A DNA stretch of 13,211 nucleotides. Source: Draconibacterium orientale. Lineage in GTDB: Bacteria; Bacteroidota; Bacteroidia; Bacteroidales; UBA1556. The stretch lies in the NCBI GenBank assembly GCA_022736595.1, contig DZDC01000066.1, positions 1-13,211 of the forward strand, in the 5' to 3' direction. Positions 1-6,565 of this stretch are shown in pieces; position 1 is the stretch's first letter, and each line of letters starts with the position of its first letter. A program made the translations under genes and the position numbers. Below the pieces are notes generated by a model. That model was not told the origin of the DNA, ran no database searches, and saw nothing but the letters and a program-made list of their open reading frames with translations.

Positions 1-1
1 T

Positions 2-226
2 CGACTTTTGCCTCTTTTACAAGAACTTAAAGAGGAATATCGGGTTTCGGATGTAGAAGTGATTTTGTGGAGTTGGCTTTTTAACCATCCTTCAAAAATG
101 AGTGCCATCACAGGAACTCATTCAATAACAAAAGTGAAAAGCGCTATTGAAGGAATGCAAATCAATTTATCTCTTGAAGACTGGTATCGCGTTTACACCC
201 TTGCACGTGGGCAAAGATTGCCATAG
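2..226 (+). CDS. Aldo/keto reductase, YdhF-like, C-terminal fragment
   Basis: This is the last 74 residues of a protein whose reading frame is open to the left edge, so the gene begins outside the window. The tail resembles the C-terminus of the E. coli YdhF branch of NADPH-dependent aldo/keto reductases. It has a helix ending in Leu-Lys-Glu-Glu-Tyr, then a Trp-Leu-Phe-Asn-His-Pro stretch like the family's 'AWLLxHP', then an Ile-Thr-Gly-Thr cofactor-phosphate region followed by the helix after it. It ends with the 'L-x-x-E-D-W-Y-x-x-Y' motif and a terminal Leu-Pro. The catalytic Tyr/Lys/Asp/His are upstream and unseen, so activity cannot be judged. The gene converges on rex with only 9 bases between stop codons and no obvious terminator between them. 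Family assignment is fairly firm; substrate is unknown. Confidence 0.8.
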   Translation, partial: RLLPLLQELKEEYRVSDVEVILWSWLFNHPSKMSAITGTHSITKVKSAIEGMQINLSLEDWYRVYTLARGQRLP

Positions 227-235
227 GGATACTTT

Positions 236-898
236 CTATTGTTGACTTTGTATTAGTTTTTTATAAAGATCTAAATTGAATGGTTTGGAGAAATAAGCGA
301 CTTTCTCTAAGGAAGTAATTACGTCGTATTCTTCCAAGAAGGCATTGTCCAACTTTAAAGAAGCAGGAGTATAATTGATAATTCCAAGGATACCACTATC
401 GGTCATTCTGTGACTCATTTCTACCGCTTTATTGGCCGGTACAGTCAGAATGCCAATGGTAATTTTCTCTTTTTCTACCACTTCTTTCAATTGCTGCTCA
501 TCGTAACATGGAATGCCTTGAAAAATATGACCAATTTTTTCTGGATTGTTGTCAAATGCAGCTGTCAGATGTAACTTGTTTTTATTGTTTTGCAAATAAT
601 TGAGTAGTGCCATACCTAGTTGTCCAAGTCCCACAATGGCAACCTTTTGAATTCCTGAACAATCAATTATCTCCCCAATAAGTTTAATGAGTTTGGCGAT
701 ATCATACCCCTTTCGTAAGGTGCCTGTATGACCTATCAACATCAAATCGCGGCGCACTTGAACTGGGGTAATGTGCAACAACTTTGCTAAATCGTGTGAA
801 TAGATGTGATCCATGCCATTTTCTAATTCACGGCTTAAGACTCTGCGGTATTTGCTAAGCCTTTCTACGGTTCTTTCGGGAAGTAATTCTGCAATCAT
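236..898 (-). CDS. rex: Redox-sensing transcriptional repressor Rex
   Basis: Rex dimers bind DNA when the NADH/NAD+ ratio is low and release it when NADH binds. From the ATG at 898 the protein is 220 residues, normal for the family. A winged-helix domain covers about residues 7-76, with the helix-turn-helix around 34-52 (TPVQVRRDL at 44-52). A Rossmann domain follows, with the dinucleotide motif GLGQLG at 90-95 and the adenosine-binding acidic residue in FDNNPEK (Asp116), then LTVPA (151-155) and a C-terminal swapped helix. A longer frame runs to a TTG at 916, but the ATG is preferred: it has an A-rich leader, starts where the family starts, and the TTG would sit at the likely transcription start. 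The usual YFGxFGxRGxGY wing region reads LIGHTGTLRKGY here, suggesting altered operator preference. Sensor identity is confident; target genes are inferred. Confidence 0.95.
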   Translation of the reverse strand: MIAELLPERTVERLSKYRRVLSRELENGMDHIYSHDLAKLLHITPVQVRRDLMLIGHTGTLRKGYDIAKLIKLIGEIIDCSGIQKVAIVGLGQLGMALLNYLQNNKNKLHLTAAFDNNPEKIGHIFQGIPCYDEQQLKEVVEKEKITIGILTVPANKAVEMSHRMTDSGILGIINYTPASLKLDNAFLEEYDVITSLEKVAYFSKPFNLDLYKKLIQSQQ

Positions 899-918
899 TT
901 GTTTACATTTTAACAATG

Positions 919-942
919 CAAATATATATATTTATGACACAA
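919..942 (-). promoter_or_regulatory. Candidate rex promoter
   Basis: On the minus strand, TATATTTG (926-919) fits the Bacteroidota -7 consensus TAnnTTTG exactly. A TTG at 942-940 lies 13 bases upstream, shorter than the usual 17-23 base spacing, so the -33 element is doubtful. The predicted transcript would start about 912 and leave a leader of roughly 14 bases before the ATG at 898. The TTG is part of TTGTG, which equals a Rex half-site, but no matching inverted half is seen nearby. Confidence 0.4.
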
Positions 943-1057
943 CTGTCTATCTAAATTAAAAACATTTAGTTCCGAGTTTCTTCCTCATAAACCTTTCTAT
1001 TTGGTTGTGGTTCTGAGCGAAGTATGAAATCTTAATTTAGGGTAAAACTTTTTTGCG

Positions 1058-1075
1058 TTACGAAAGTTTTCGTAA
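1058..1075. promoter_or_regulatory. 18-bp palindrome, candidate Rex-like operator
   Basis: TTACGAAAGTTTTCGTAA has perfect 8-base arms around a 2-base centre. Written as TTACGAA-N4-TTCGTAA it has the same 7-4-7 layout as the classical Rex site TTGTGAA-N4-TTCACAA, differing only by GT to AC in each arm, symmetrically. It lies 160 bases upstream of the rex ATG and 53 bases past the stop of the ABC permease gene. The loop is too short for a normal terminator hairpin. On the minus strand an A-run, not a T-run, follows it, so an operator is more likely. Binding by Rex is inference. Confidence 0.45.
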
Positions 1076-1127
1076 ACAGAGAAGAATCTATGGAATGGAG
1101 GCTTTAGTAGTGTTTGATAATAATAAA

Positions 1128-2354
1128 TCAATCAAAACGAAGGGTCTTGACGGGTGAAATTTTACTGATAATTCGAGTGGGTAACCACAAGGTAAAAACG
1201 ATGATTATTACTATTAATAAGTTGATTAACAGAAAGTAAGTCCAAGGCCAACTGATGGGAATATAGCTCATATAGTAATTGGTTGTGTCCAATGGAATCC
1301 ATTGAAATTTCCATTGTAAAAACGCAAGTCCCAACCCAATTCCATTGCCTATTATCAAACTTTTGGTGAGAAGAAAGATTAAATGATAAATAAAAACCTT
1401 ACGAATCGAAAAATCTTTTGCCCCCAAGGCTTTAAGCGTGCCAATAAACCTTGTTTTCTCTAAAATTAAAATTAGTAGCGTGGAAATCATTCCCACACTT
1501 GAAATTAAGAGCATCAATAGAAGGATAAAATAAACATTGGTATCCAACAAAGCAAGCCAATCCATCATATAAGGATATCGTTCGTTAAGGTTCATGGCTC
1601 TTAGATTATAATCGATGTTTTCGTAGAGGTCTTCAGTTACCTTTGACATTTGGTCGTAATTATTCAAGCTTATTTCATAACCACTAATTTGATGAAAATT
1701 CCATTGGTTTATACGCTGCAAATGCCTGATGTCTGCAAAAACATAGCGTTGATCAAACTCTTCAAATCCACTGTCGTAAATGCCTGCTACAGTCCATTTT
1801 CGGGCCCGAGGAGGGTCTTGCATAAAGTAAAAGAAAACGGCATCGCCAGTTTTAATTAACAGTTTGGAGCTTAGTTTTGTACTTATTAAAATTTCATTAC
1901 TTCTGCTACTGTCAGCATAATTGGGGAGGTGTCCTTCAACGAGCCAGGTTTTTATCATTTCCCAGCGATAGCCTTCGTCAATGCCTTTTACTACACAGCC
2001 TTGAAGGGCTTCTTTGCTTTTAATGACAGCCCCTTTGAGTATAAATGGAGCAATGCTCTCGATGCGATGATCTTCTTCGCCAAGAGCTTCGATGTAGGGA
2101 TCAATTTCAATGGGCTGAAGGTCAAAAGATTTATTATTATCGAAACGGCTGATTTGAATGTGGCCTTCAAAACTTGCCAGTTTATTACGAATGGTTTGCT
2201 GAAAACCAGTTACAATACTGATGCTGAGAATCATAACTGCTATTCCTAAACTTATGCTCCATACAGATAAGCGTAAACTGGCATCAGAAAACTGTTTGGA
2301 ATCAGCCTTACGAAATCTTTTTGCTAACTCATATTCGTAACGGTTATTAAACAT
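1128..2354 (-). CDS. ABC transporter permease, LolC/LolE (FtsX/MacB) family
   Basis: This is a 408-residue inner-membrane permease of the type that, with a LolD ATPase, releases lipoproteins from the inner membrane for transfer to LolA. It has the family layout: a cytoplasmic N-terminus, one membrane segment (about 31-50), a large periplasmic MacB-like domain (about 51-268), then three membrane segments (about 271-297, 319-347 and 372-392). The loop LEKTRFIGTLKALGA (298-312) is the conserved coupling region that contacts the ATPase, and the end SPVKTLRFD matches the typical LolC/E tail. The ATG at 2354 fits the family start. No ATPase gene is adjacent, so it must partner with a LolD-like protein encoded elsewhere. 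Bacteroidota often have one such protein serving as both C and E subunits; other FtsX-type exporters of similar layout cannot be excluded. Confidence 0.88.
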   Translation of the reverse strand: MFNNRYEYELAKRFRKADSKQFSDASLRLSVWSISLGIAVMILSISIVTGFQQTIRNKLASFEGHIQISRFDNNKSFDLQPIEIDPYIEALGEEDHRIESIAPFILKGAVIKSKEALQGCVVKGIDEGYRWEMIKTWLVEGHLPNYADSSRSNEILISTKLSSKLLIKTGDAVFFYFMQDPPRARKWTVAGIYDSGFEEFDQRYVFADIRHLQRINQWNFHQISGYEISLNNYDQMSKVTEDLYENIDYNLRAMNLNERYPYMMDWLALLDTNVYFILLLMLLISSVGMISTLLILILEKTRFIGTLKALGAKDFSIRKVFIYHLIFLLTKSLIIGNGIGLGLAFLQWKFQWIPLDTTNYYMSYIPISWPWTYFLLINLLIVIIIVFTLWLPTRIISKISPVKTLRFD

Positions 2355-2464
2355 GGATATTTAGGTGTTTTTGACAGTATAAAGGGGTGTAAATTCATTG
2401 CGAAGGTAATACAATTGGCCTTTCAGCAGAAGCCCATTTTAAACCTTATCATAATTATTAATGC

Positions 2465-2500
2465 TTTATTTGGCAAAATTATATACTTTTACACTTTCAA
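2465..2500 (-). promoter_or_regulatory. Candidate promoter of the ABC permease gene
   Basis: On the minus strand TAATTTTG (2481-2474) matches the Bacteroidota -7 consensus TAnnTTTG, and a TTG at 2500-2498 lies 16 bases upstream, close to the usual 17-23. The following bases (to 2465) read GCCAAATAAA, almost identical to the region over the hutH -7 box. Transcription would start near 2467, giving a leader of roughly 110 bases before the ATG at 2354. On the plus strand of the same spacer, TACTTTTA (2484-2491) is only a partial match and is the best I see for the DUF6913-like gene. Confidence 0.45.
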
Positions 2501-2553
2501 TTTTGCCATTTTAAAAGTCACTCTTGGCTTTTTGAGCAAATAAAGTAAAGCAA

Positions 2554-3099
2554 ATGTTATCAGCAATTAAAAACCATTTACTACAGCGTAAAATCAAGCA
2601 AATGCTTGAAGGCAAAGAACGCACGGTGCGAATTAAATCGCTTAAGGATATGCGTTCCATTGCAGTATTGTACGACGCGAGTAATGAAAATAATTATTCG
2701 CGTGCCAATCAATTGATTAGGCATTTTAAGGGTCTGAAAAAGGAGGTGATGTCCATGGCCTTTATTAATTTTAAAGATGCTCCTCATTATATTGAAACTA
2801 CAATAACTGCCAATTTCTATTTAAAATCGGAGGTTAGCTGGCTTAATGTTCCAAATTCAAAGTTTGTTGACGATTTCATAAAAATGGACTTTGATATGTT
2901 AGTTGACCTAAATTTTGACCGAAATCCATCGCTTTATTACATTCTTAAAACCTCCGAGGCGCATTGTAAGGTGGGTTTACGACAACCCAATATGGACAAC
3001 AGTTCTTATGATTTTATGTTGGAATCTATTGATCCTACTGATATTAGTAGGTTTATGAAGGAACTGTTGCATTATCTCGAACTTATCAAAACGTCATAG
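2554..3099 (+). CDS. DUF6913-like conserved Bacteroidota protein
   Basis: This is a 181-residue protein with no signal peptide or membrane segment, probably cytoplasmic. By its sequence character and its position just before dapA it looks like the DUF6913 family of Bacteroidota, whose function is unknown. A basic N-terminal helix (1-32) precedes a Rossmann-like pattern: strand SIAVLYDAS (35-43), helix NNYSRANQLIRHF (46-58), strand, and later FDMLVDLNF (about 113-121), a helix, and AHCKVGLRQ. The later part resembles the 'D-hhIDL...R-hGf' core of the N-terminal half of GT9/heptosyltransferase enzymes, but no C-terminal nucleotide-sugar domain is present. The gap to dapA is 95 bases and contains an imperfect inverted repeat, so co-transcription is likely but not proven. 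A very strong internal Shine-Dalgarno lies at codons 62-66. Confidence 0.75.
   Translation: MLSAIKNHLLQRKIKQMLEGKERTVRIKSLKDMRSIAVLYDASNENNYSRANQLIRHFKGLKKEVMSMAFINFKDAPHYIETTITANFYLKSEVSWLNVPNSKFVDDFIKMDFDMLVDLNFDRNPSLYYILKTSEAHCKVGLRQPNMDNSSYDFMLESIDPTDISRFMKELLHYLELIKTS
2739..2757 (+). promoter_or_regulatory. Internal perfect Shine-Dalgarno with in-frame ATG
   Basis: AAAGGAGGTGAT (2739-2750) is a 12-base perfect complement of the usual bacterial 16S rRNA 3' end. It lies inside the DUF6913-like gene, 8 bases (measured from GGAGG) before an in-frame ATG at 2755 (Met68). Another ATG (Met66) is at 2749. Native gene starts in this window almost entirely lack such sequences, so this site is exceptional. 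It could start a 114-residue C-terminal isoform, cause ribosome pausing, or simply encode Lys-Lys-Glu-Val-Met. Confidence 0.4.
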
Positions 3100-3101
3100 C
3101 A

Positions 3102-3152
3102 TTCATTAAATCAAGTTCATTATTTTGGAGTTTGAATTCTGATTTTAATGAA
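3102..3152 (+). repeat. Imperfect inverted repeat in the spacer before dapA
   Basis: TTCATTAAATC (3102-3112) pairs with GATTTTAATGAA (3141-3152) over 11 base pairs with one bulged T. Inside the 28-base loop a short TTCA/TGAA pair can extend the structure. It begins directly after the stop of the DUF6913-like gene. There is no following T-run, so it does not look like a factor-independent terminator. It may be a processing or stability element, or chance in AT-rich DNA. Confidence 0.3.
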
Positions 3153-3194
3153 ATTACACAAAAATTGTAAATACCATTTTTAAAATAAAGATTT

Positions 3195-4082
3195 ATGTAC
3201 AACACATTTAAAGGCACTGGAGTTGCATTGGTAACTCCCTTTCATTCCAACGGAAATATCGATTTTAAATCGTTGGATGCTTTGGTAAAACATTTGATTC
3301 AAGGAGGAGTTGACTTTCTTGTTGCGCTTGGAACTACTGCCGAAACCGCTACTTTGAGCGAAGATGAAAAATCAGCCGTTTTAAATGCAATAATCGATGC
3401 TAATGAAGGTACTTTGCCTGTGGTTGTGGGAATGGGTAGCAACAATACTTCTCATTTGGTGAGTGAACTAAAGAGTTTGAAAACCGAAGGGGTTGATGGA
3501 ATTTTGACCGTAGCTCCTTACTACAACAAACCCAATCAAAGGGGAATGTATGCTCATTTTAAAGAAGTGGCCATGAATACCGATTTGCCCATTATTCTAT
3601 ACAATGTTCCAGGTAGAACCAGCAGCAATTTGCTTCCCGAAACCATACTTAAACTGGCTTCAGACTTCAAGAATATTGTAGGAGTGAAGGAGGCCAGTGG
3701 AAATCTAATGCAAGTAATGGAGATTATAAAAGCTCGCCCTGCGGGTTTTAAAGTGTTTTCTGGAGATGATGCACTCACCTTGCCCATGCTTTCCTGTGGC
3801 GCAGATGGCGTTATTTCAGTGGTAGCCAATGCTTTTCCTAAAGCAATGAGCGAAATGGTTAATATTATGATTAGTGATAACGACCGATACAAAGCCATGG
3901 AGTTGCATTACAAAATGTTGGATGTTACTAATGCTCTTTTTGCAGATGGTAATCCGGCTGGAGCCAAAGCTTTAATGGCTCATATGGGAATGATGGGGAA
4001 TAATTTGCGTCTTCCTTTGGTAAGGGTTAATGCCAACTTAAACAATGAGTTAAAGCGTCTTTTAACTGAATTTTCAAAATAA
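3195..4082 (+). CDS. dapA: 4-hydroxy-tetrahydrodipicolinate synthase
   Basis: DapA condenses pyruvate with aspartate semialdehyde, the committed step toward diaminopimelate and lysine, in the cytoplasm. The 295-residue length is typical for this class I (Schiff-base) aldolase barrel. Visible family marks are GTTAE (46-50, with the Thr pair of the catalytic relay), PYYNKPNQRGMY (108-119, carrying the relay tyrosine), LYNVPGRT (135-142, with the catalytic Tyr136 and the carboxylate-binding Arg141), and the Schiff-base Lys165 in VGVKEASG. FSGDD follows further along. All key residues are present, so the enzyme should be active. The stop codon overlaps the ATG of the next gene by one base (TAATG), which implies translational coupling to the exported peptidase. 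No lysine riboswitch is evident upstream. The main alternative, another lyase of the same superfamily, is unlikely. Confidence 0.96.
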   Translation: MYNTFKGTGVALVTPFHSNGNIDFKSLDALVKHLIQGGVDFLVALGTTAETATLSEDEKSAVLNAIIDANEGTLPVVVGMGSNNTSHLVSELKSLKTEGVDGILTVAPYYNKPNQRGMYAHFKEVAMNTDLPIILYNVPGRTSSNLLPETILKLASDFKNIVGVKEASGNLMQVMEIIKARPAGFKVFSGDDALTLPMLSCGADGVISVVANAFPKAMSEMVNIMISDNDRYKAMELHYKMLDVTNALFADGNPAGAKALMAHMGMMGNNLRLPLVRVNANLNNELKRLLTEFSK

Positions 4083-5782
4083 TGAAACTCAAAAATCAAC
4101 TTTGGTTGCTTTGGTACATGCTTTTCTTTGCTGTTTCCGTAAATGCTCAAAGTCAATCCGACTTGGAGTTGCTACATCAGAGGTGTGCCATGCGTGGTGA
4201 AGCTCGCATTAGCTTTGATTCGTCATTGGTTTGGAAACTATCCTCAGAATTTGAGCTTTTGGATTTCGATGGTTTTGCCGATTCAAGGGCTTTCTTTTAT
4301 GTGAGTAAATGGAGTATAAATCAATTTCCTTTTCATCATTATCCGTTCAAATTAGAGGTTATTCCAAGCATGCTTGAAAATCCGATAATGGCAGCTACTT
4401 TGTTAGATTTTACTTCAACATGGGATTCTTATCCTACCTATAATCAGTATGATAGTTTAATGAATGCGTTTGTAAATCAGTATCCGCATTTATGTAAATT
4501 GCACAATTTTGGAACACTCGCCAGTGGCAGAAAGATTTTAACATTACAACTGACGGACACCATAAAACCCAGCTATAAAAAGGCTAAATTCCTATATACG
4601 GCTACCATGCATGGCGACGAAACTACGGGTTATATCATGATGCTAAGGCTGGCTCAGTACCTTTTACAAAACTATGCGCTAAATCCTGAAATTCATGAGC
4701 TATTACAGAACTACGAAATTTGGATTAATCCATTAGCCAATCCGGATGGTACCTATTATTCTGGAAATCACACGGTTTTTGGCTCAACGCGGTACAATGC
4801 CAATTCGGTGGACATCAATCGAAATTTTCCTGACCCGCAAGACGGACTTCATCCTGATGGAAAAGTGTGGCAGCCCGAAACTCAGATTTTCATGAATACC
4901 AGCGACACCCTTGGTTTTACTATGTCAGCCAATCTTCATGGTGGGGCAGAAGTGGTGAATTATCCTTGGGACACTTGGGCTAAACTGCATGCTGATGATT
5001 CATGGTGGATCAAAGTATCTAAACAATTTGCAGATACCGTTCATGTTCACGCTCCCTCAACTTATTTAGACATGTTTGGCACTGGTTATACCAATGGTTA
5101 TCAATGGTATGAGGTGGATGGAGGTCGTCAGGATTATATGAATTACTTTGATCATTGTCGTGAATTTGTACTTGAGATTAGCGATGTTAAGACATTGTCA
5201 GGTAGTCAGTTGCCAAATCACTGGAACTATCTATACCCTTCATTGATACAATATATTCAGCAACTTAATTATGCCATTAACGGACGAGTTACAGATTCTA
5301 TTTCTGGAAAAGGTCTTGTGGCAATGGTGGAGGTTTTGAGCCATGATTTGGATAGTTCTCAGGTTTTTTCAAATGATTCTGGTTATTTTTTCCGACCGAT
5401 CTTGGTAGGGAATTATCAAATTAAATTTTCAACTCTAGGCTATTATCCAAAAACCTTAAACATCAATTTACCTCTTGATACTTCAGTTTTTGTGGATGTA
5501 GCTCTGGTAAAGGTTCCCTCTGGGTTTGAAAGCACTACTAAAAAGATAGACTTCAAACTCTATCCAAACCCTGCTGAGAATGACCTGTTTACTGATGTTG
5601 AAGAAGAAGTTGAGGAAATTATTATCATGGACCTACAAGGTAGGGTTTGTTTGAAGTTGGAAAAACCGCTTCAAAATACCAAATCCATATCCATTGAATC
5701 TCTTCCTTCGGGAATGTATTGGGTTGAGATTAGGACAGTGAATGGTAAGGGGATTCAGTCGTTCATGCATCTTTCAAAATAG
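4082..5782 (+). CDS. Secreted M14 zinc carboxypeptidase with T9SS sorting domain
   Basis: This is a 566-residue exported metallopeptidase. A signal peptide (1-22, cut after VNA) leads to an N-terminal region, then the M14 domain (about 118-395). Zinc ligands are His177 and Glu180 in HGDE, and His286 in NLHGG. The substrate-carboxylate Arg is in DINRNF (Arg247), and the catalytic Glu is Glu365 in EFVLEIS. A carboxypeptidase-regulatory-like beta-sandwich follows (about 397-477). The end (about 489-566) is a type A T9SS sorting domain, starting FKLYPNPAEN and containing LPSGMYWVEI. The protein should therefore cross the inner membrane by Sec and the outer membrane by T9SS, and trim peptides outside the cell. 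All catalytic residues are intact. It starts within the dapA stop codon and ends 3 bases before the rhomboid gene. Substrate preference cannot be read from the sequence. Confidence 0.94.
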   Translation: MKLKNQLWLLWYMLFFAVSVNAQSQSDLELLHQRCAMRGEARISFDSSLVWKLSSEFELLDFDGFADSRAFFYVSKWSINQFPFHHYPFKLEVIPSMLENPIMAATLLDFTSTWDSYPTYNQYDSLMNAFVNQYPHLCKLHNFGTLASGRKILTLQLTDTIKPSYKKAKFLYTATMHGDETTGYIMMLRLAQYLLQNYALNPEIHELLQNYEIWINPLANPDGTYYSGNHTVFGSTRYNANSVDINRNFPDPQDGLHPDGKVWQPETQIFMNTSDTLGFTMSANLHGGAEVVNYPWDTWAKLHADDSWWIKVSKQFADTVHVHAPSTYLDMFGTGYTNGYQWYEVDGGRQDYMNYFDHCREFVLEISDVKTLSGSQLPNHWNYLYPSLIQYIQQLNYAINGRVTDSISGKGLVAMVEVLSHDLDSSQVFSNDSGYFFRPILVGNYQIKFSTLGYYPKTLNINLPLDTSVFVDVALVKVPSGFESTTKKIDFKLYPNPAENDLFTDVEEEVEEIIIMDLQGRVCLKLEKPLQNTKSISIESLPSGMYWVEIRTVNGKGIQSFMHLSK

Positions 5783-5785
5783 CGG

Positions 5786-6457
5786 ATGGATGTTGAAAAA
5801 CATAAGATTTACTATAGTATTGGCTTCCCAATATTGTTTCTTGTTTTATTGATTTCAATTCATAGTTTCCAGGTTTATTTCTCAGTTGACTTGGGGTTTT
5901 TAGGTTTAAAACCACTGGATTTACAAGGATTACTTGGAATTATTTTTATGCCATTGCTTCATGGAAGTTGGTCGCATCTTATCAACAACAGTATTGCTTG
6001 GTTTTTGCTCAGCGCAGGTTTAATCTATTTCTATTCAAGTATTTGGAAGCAGGTAATGATTTGGTTATGGCTAGGCAGTACGGCAATGTTATGGCTTTTT
6101 GCAAGGGGCGATTCAATCCATATTGGAGCAAGTGGATTGATTTATGGATTGGCATTTTTTCACTTAAGTATGTCGTTTTTTCAACGCGAATTGCGAATTA
6201 TGGCTTTTGCAATGCTCATCGTATTTCTACATGGCAGTATGATTTGGGGTTTCTTTCCTGAGTTTTTCCCTCGTGAAAATATTTCGTGGCAAGGTCATCT
6301 CACTGGATCCATTATGGGGATTGTCTTGGCTTGGAATTACAGGGATTTTGCGCCAAAACCAACAAAATATTTTGAGCATGAAGAAGCCGAAAATTCCGAT
6401 TTTGAACCCGACTATTGGAAAATGGAAAACCAGAATCAAGATGAACCACTCAAATAA
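5786..6457 (+). CDS. Rhomboid-family intramembrane serine protease
   Basis: This is a 223-residue inner-membrane protein with about six predicted membrane segments, the first at about 11-31. The catalytic dyad is visible: Ser116 in GASG, and His171 in WQGHLTGSIMG of the last segment. The second segment begins HGSWSHLINN, where His64 and Asn68 match the GlpG oxyanion-hole residues His150 and Asn154. The enzyme should cut single-pass membrane proteins within or near the bilayer. A hydrophilic acidic tail (about 190-223) faces the cytoplasm and is not part of the core fold. The gene begins 3 bases after the peptidase gene stop, so the two are almost certainly co-transcribed. Its substrate is unknown. 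Alternative internal starts exist, but the chosen ATG is well placed. Confidence 0.92.
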   Translation: MDVEKHKIYYSIGFPILFLVLLISIHSFQVYFSVDLGFLGLKPLDLQGLLGIIFMPLLHGSWSHLINNSIAWFLLSAGLIYFYSSIWKQVMIWLWLGSTAMLWLFARGDSIHIGASGLIYGLAFFHLSMSFFQRELRIMAFAMLIVFLHGSMIWGFFPEFFPRENISWQGHLTGSIMGIVLAWNYRDFAPKPTKYFEHEEAENSDFEPDYWKMENQNQDEPLK

Positions 6458-6478
6458 ATAAGCTTTAGGTCTTAATAA

Positions 6479-6502
6479 TTGCACGTTTTTTTTATACTTT
6501 AG
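6479..6502 (+). promoter_or_regulatory. Candidate promoter of the BFN-nupG-wecB set
   Basis: TACTTTAG (6495-6502) matches the Bacteroidota -7 consensus TAnnTTTG with one mismatch, and TTG (6479-6481) lies 13 bases upstream. The site falls in the 108-base spacer before the nuclease-domain gene and would give a leader of about 57 bases. A run of nine T (6485-6493) lies inside the spacer, without a clear preceding hairpin, and might also help end the upstream transcript. Confidence 0.3.
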
Positions 6503-6565
6503 CAAATTCTCATAATAATCTGTAAGTTACATTAAATCAGGATTCTATAATTTATTTTCATTTTC

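Noticed and set aside
899..916. TTG start for rex giving 226 residues
   Set aside because: The ATG at 898 starts where the Rex family starts and has an A-rich leader; the TTG lies at or next to the predicted transcription start.
1058..1075. Palindrome read as a terminator for the ABC permease gene
   Set aside because: The 2-base centre is too tight for a normal hairpin, and on the minus strand an A-run rather than a T-run follows.
1929..2249. Plus-strand open frame of 106 codons inside the permease gene
   Set aside because: It is antisense to a clearly conserved membrane protein and has no recognisable motif.
2437..2468. Short upstream reading frame in the permease leader (ATG at 2452-2450 on the minus strand)
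   Set aside because: It runs only about nine codons, has no ribosome-binding signal and is likely chance.
3100..3194. Lysine riboswitch before dapA
   Set aside because: The spacer is only 95 bases, shorter than the known lysine riboswitch, and lacks its multi-helix pattern.
3554..3898. Minus-strand open frame of 114 codons inside dapA
   Set aside because: It overlaps catalytic-core codons of dapA, resembles no known protein and has no leader of its own.
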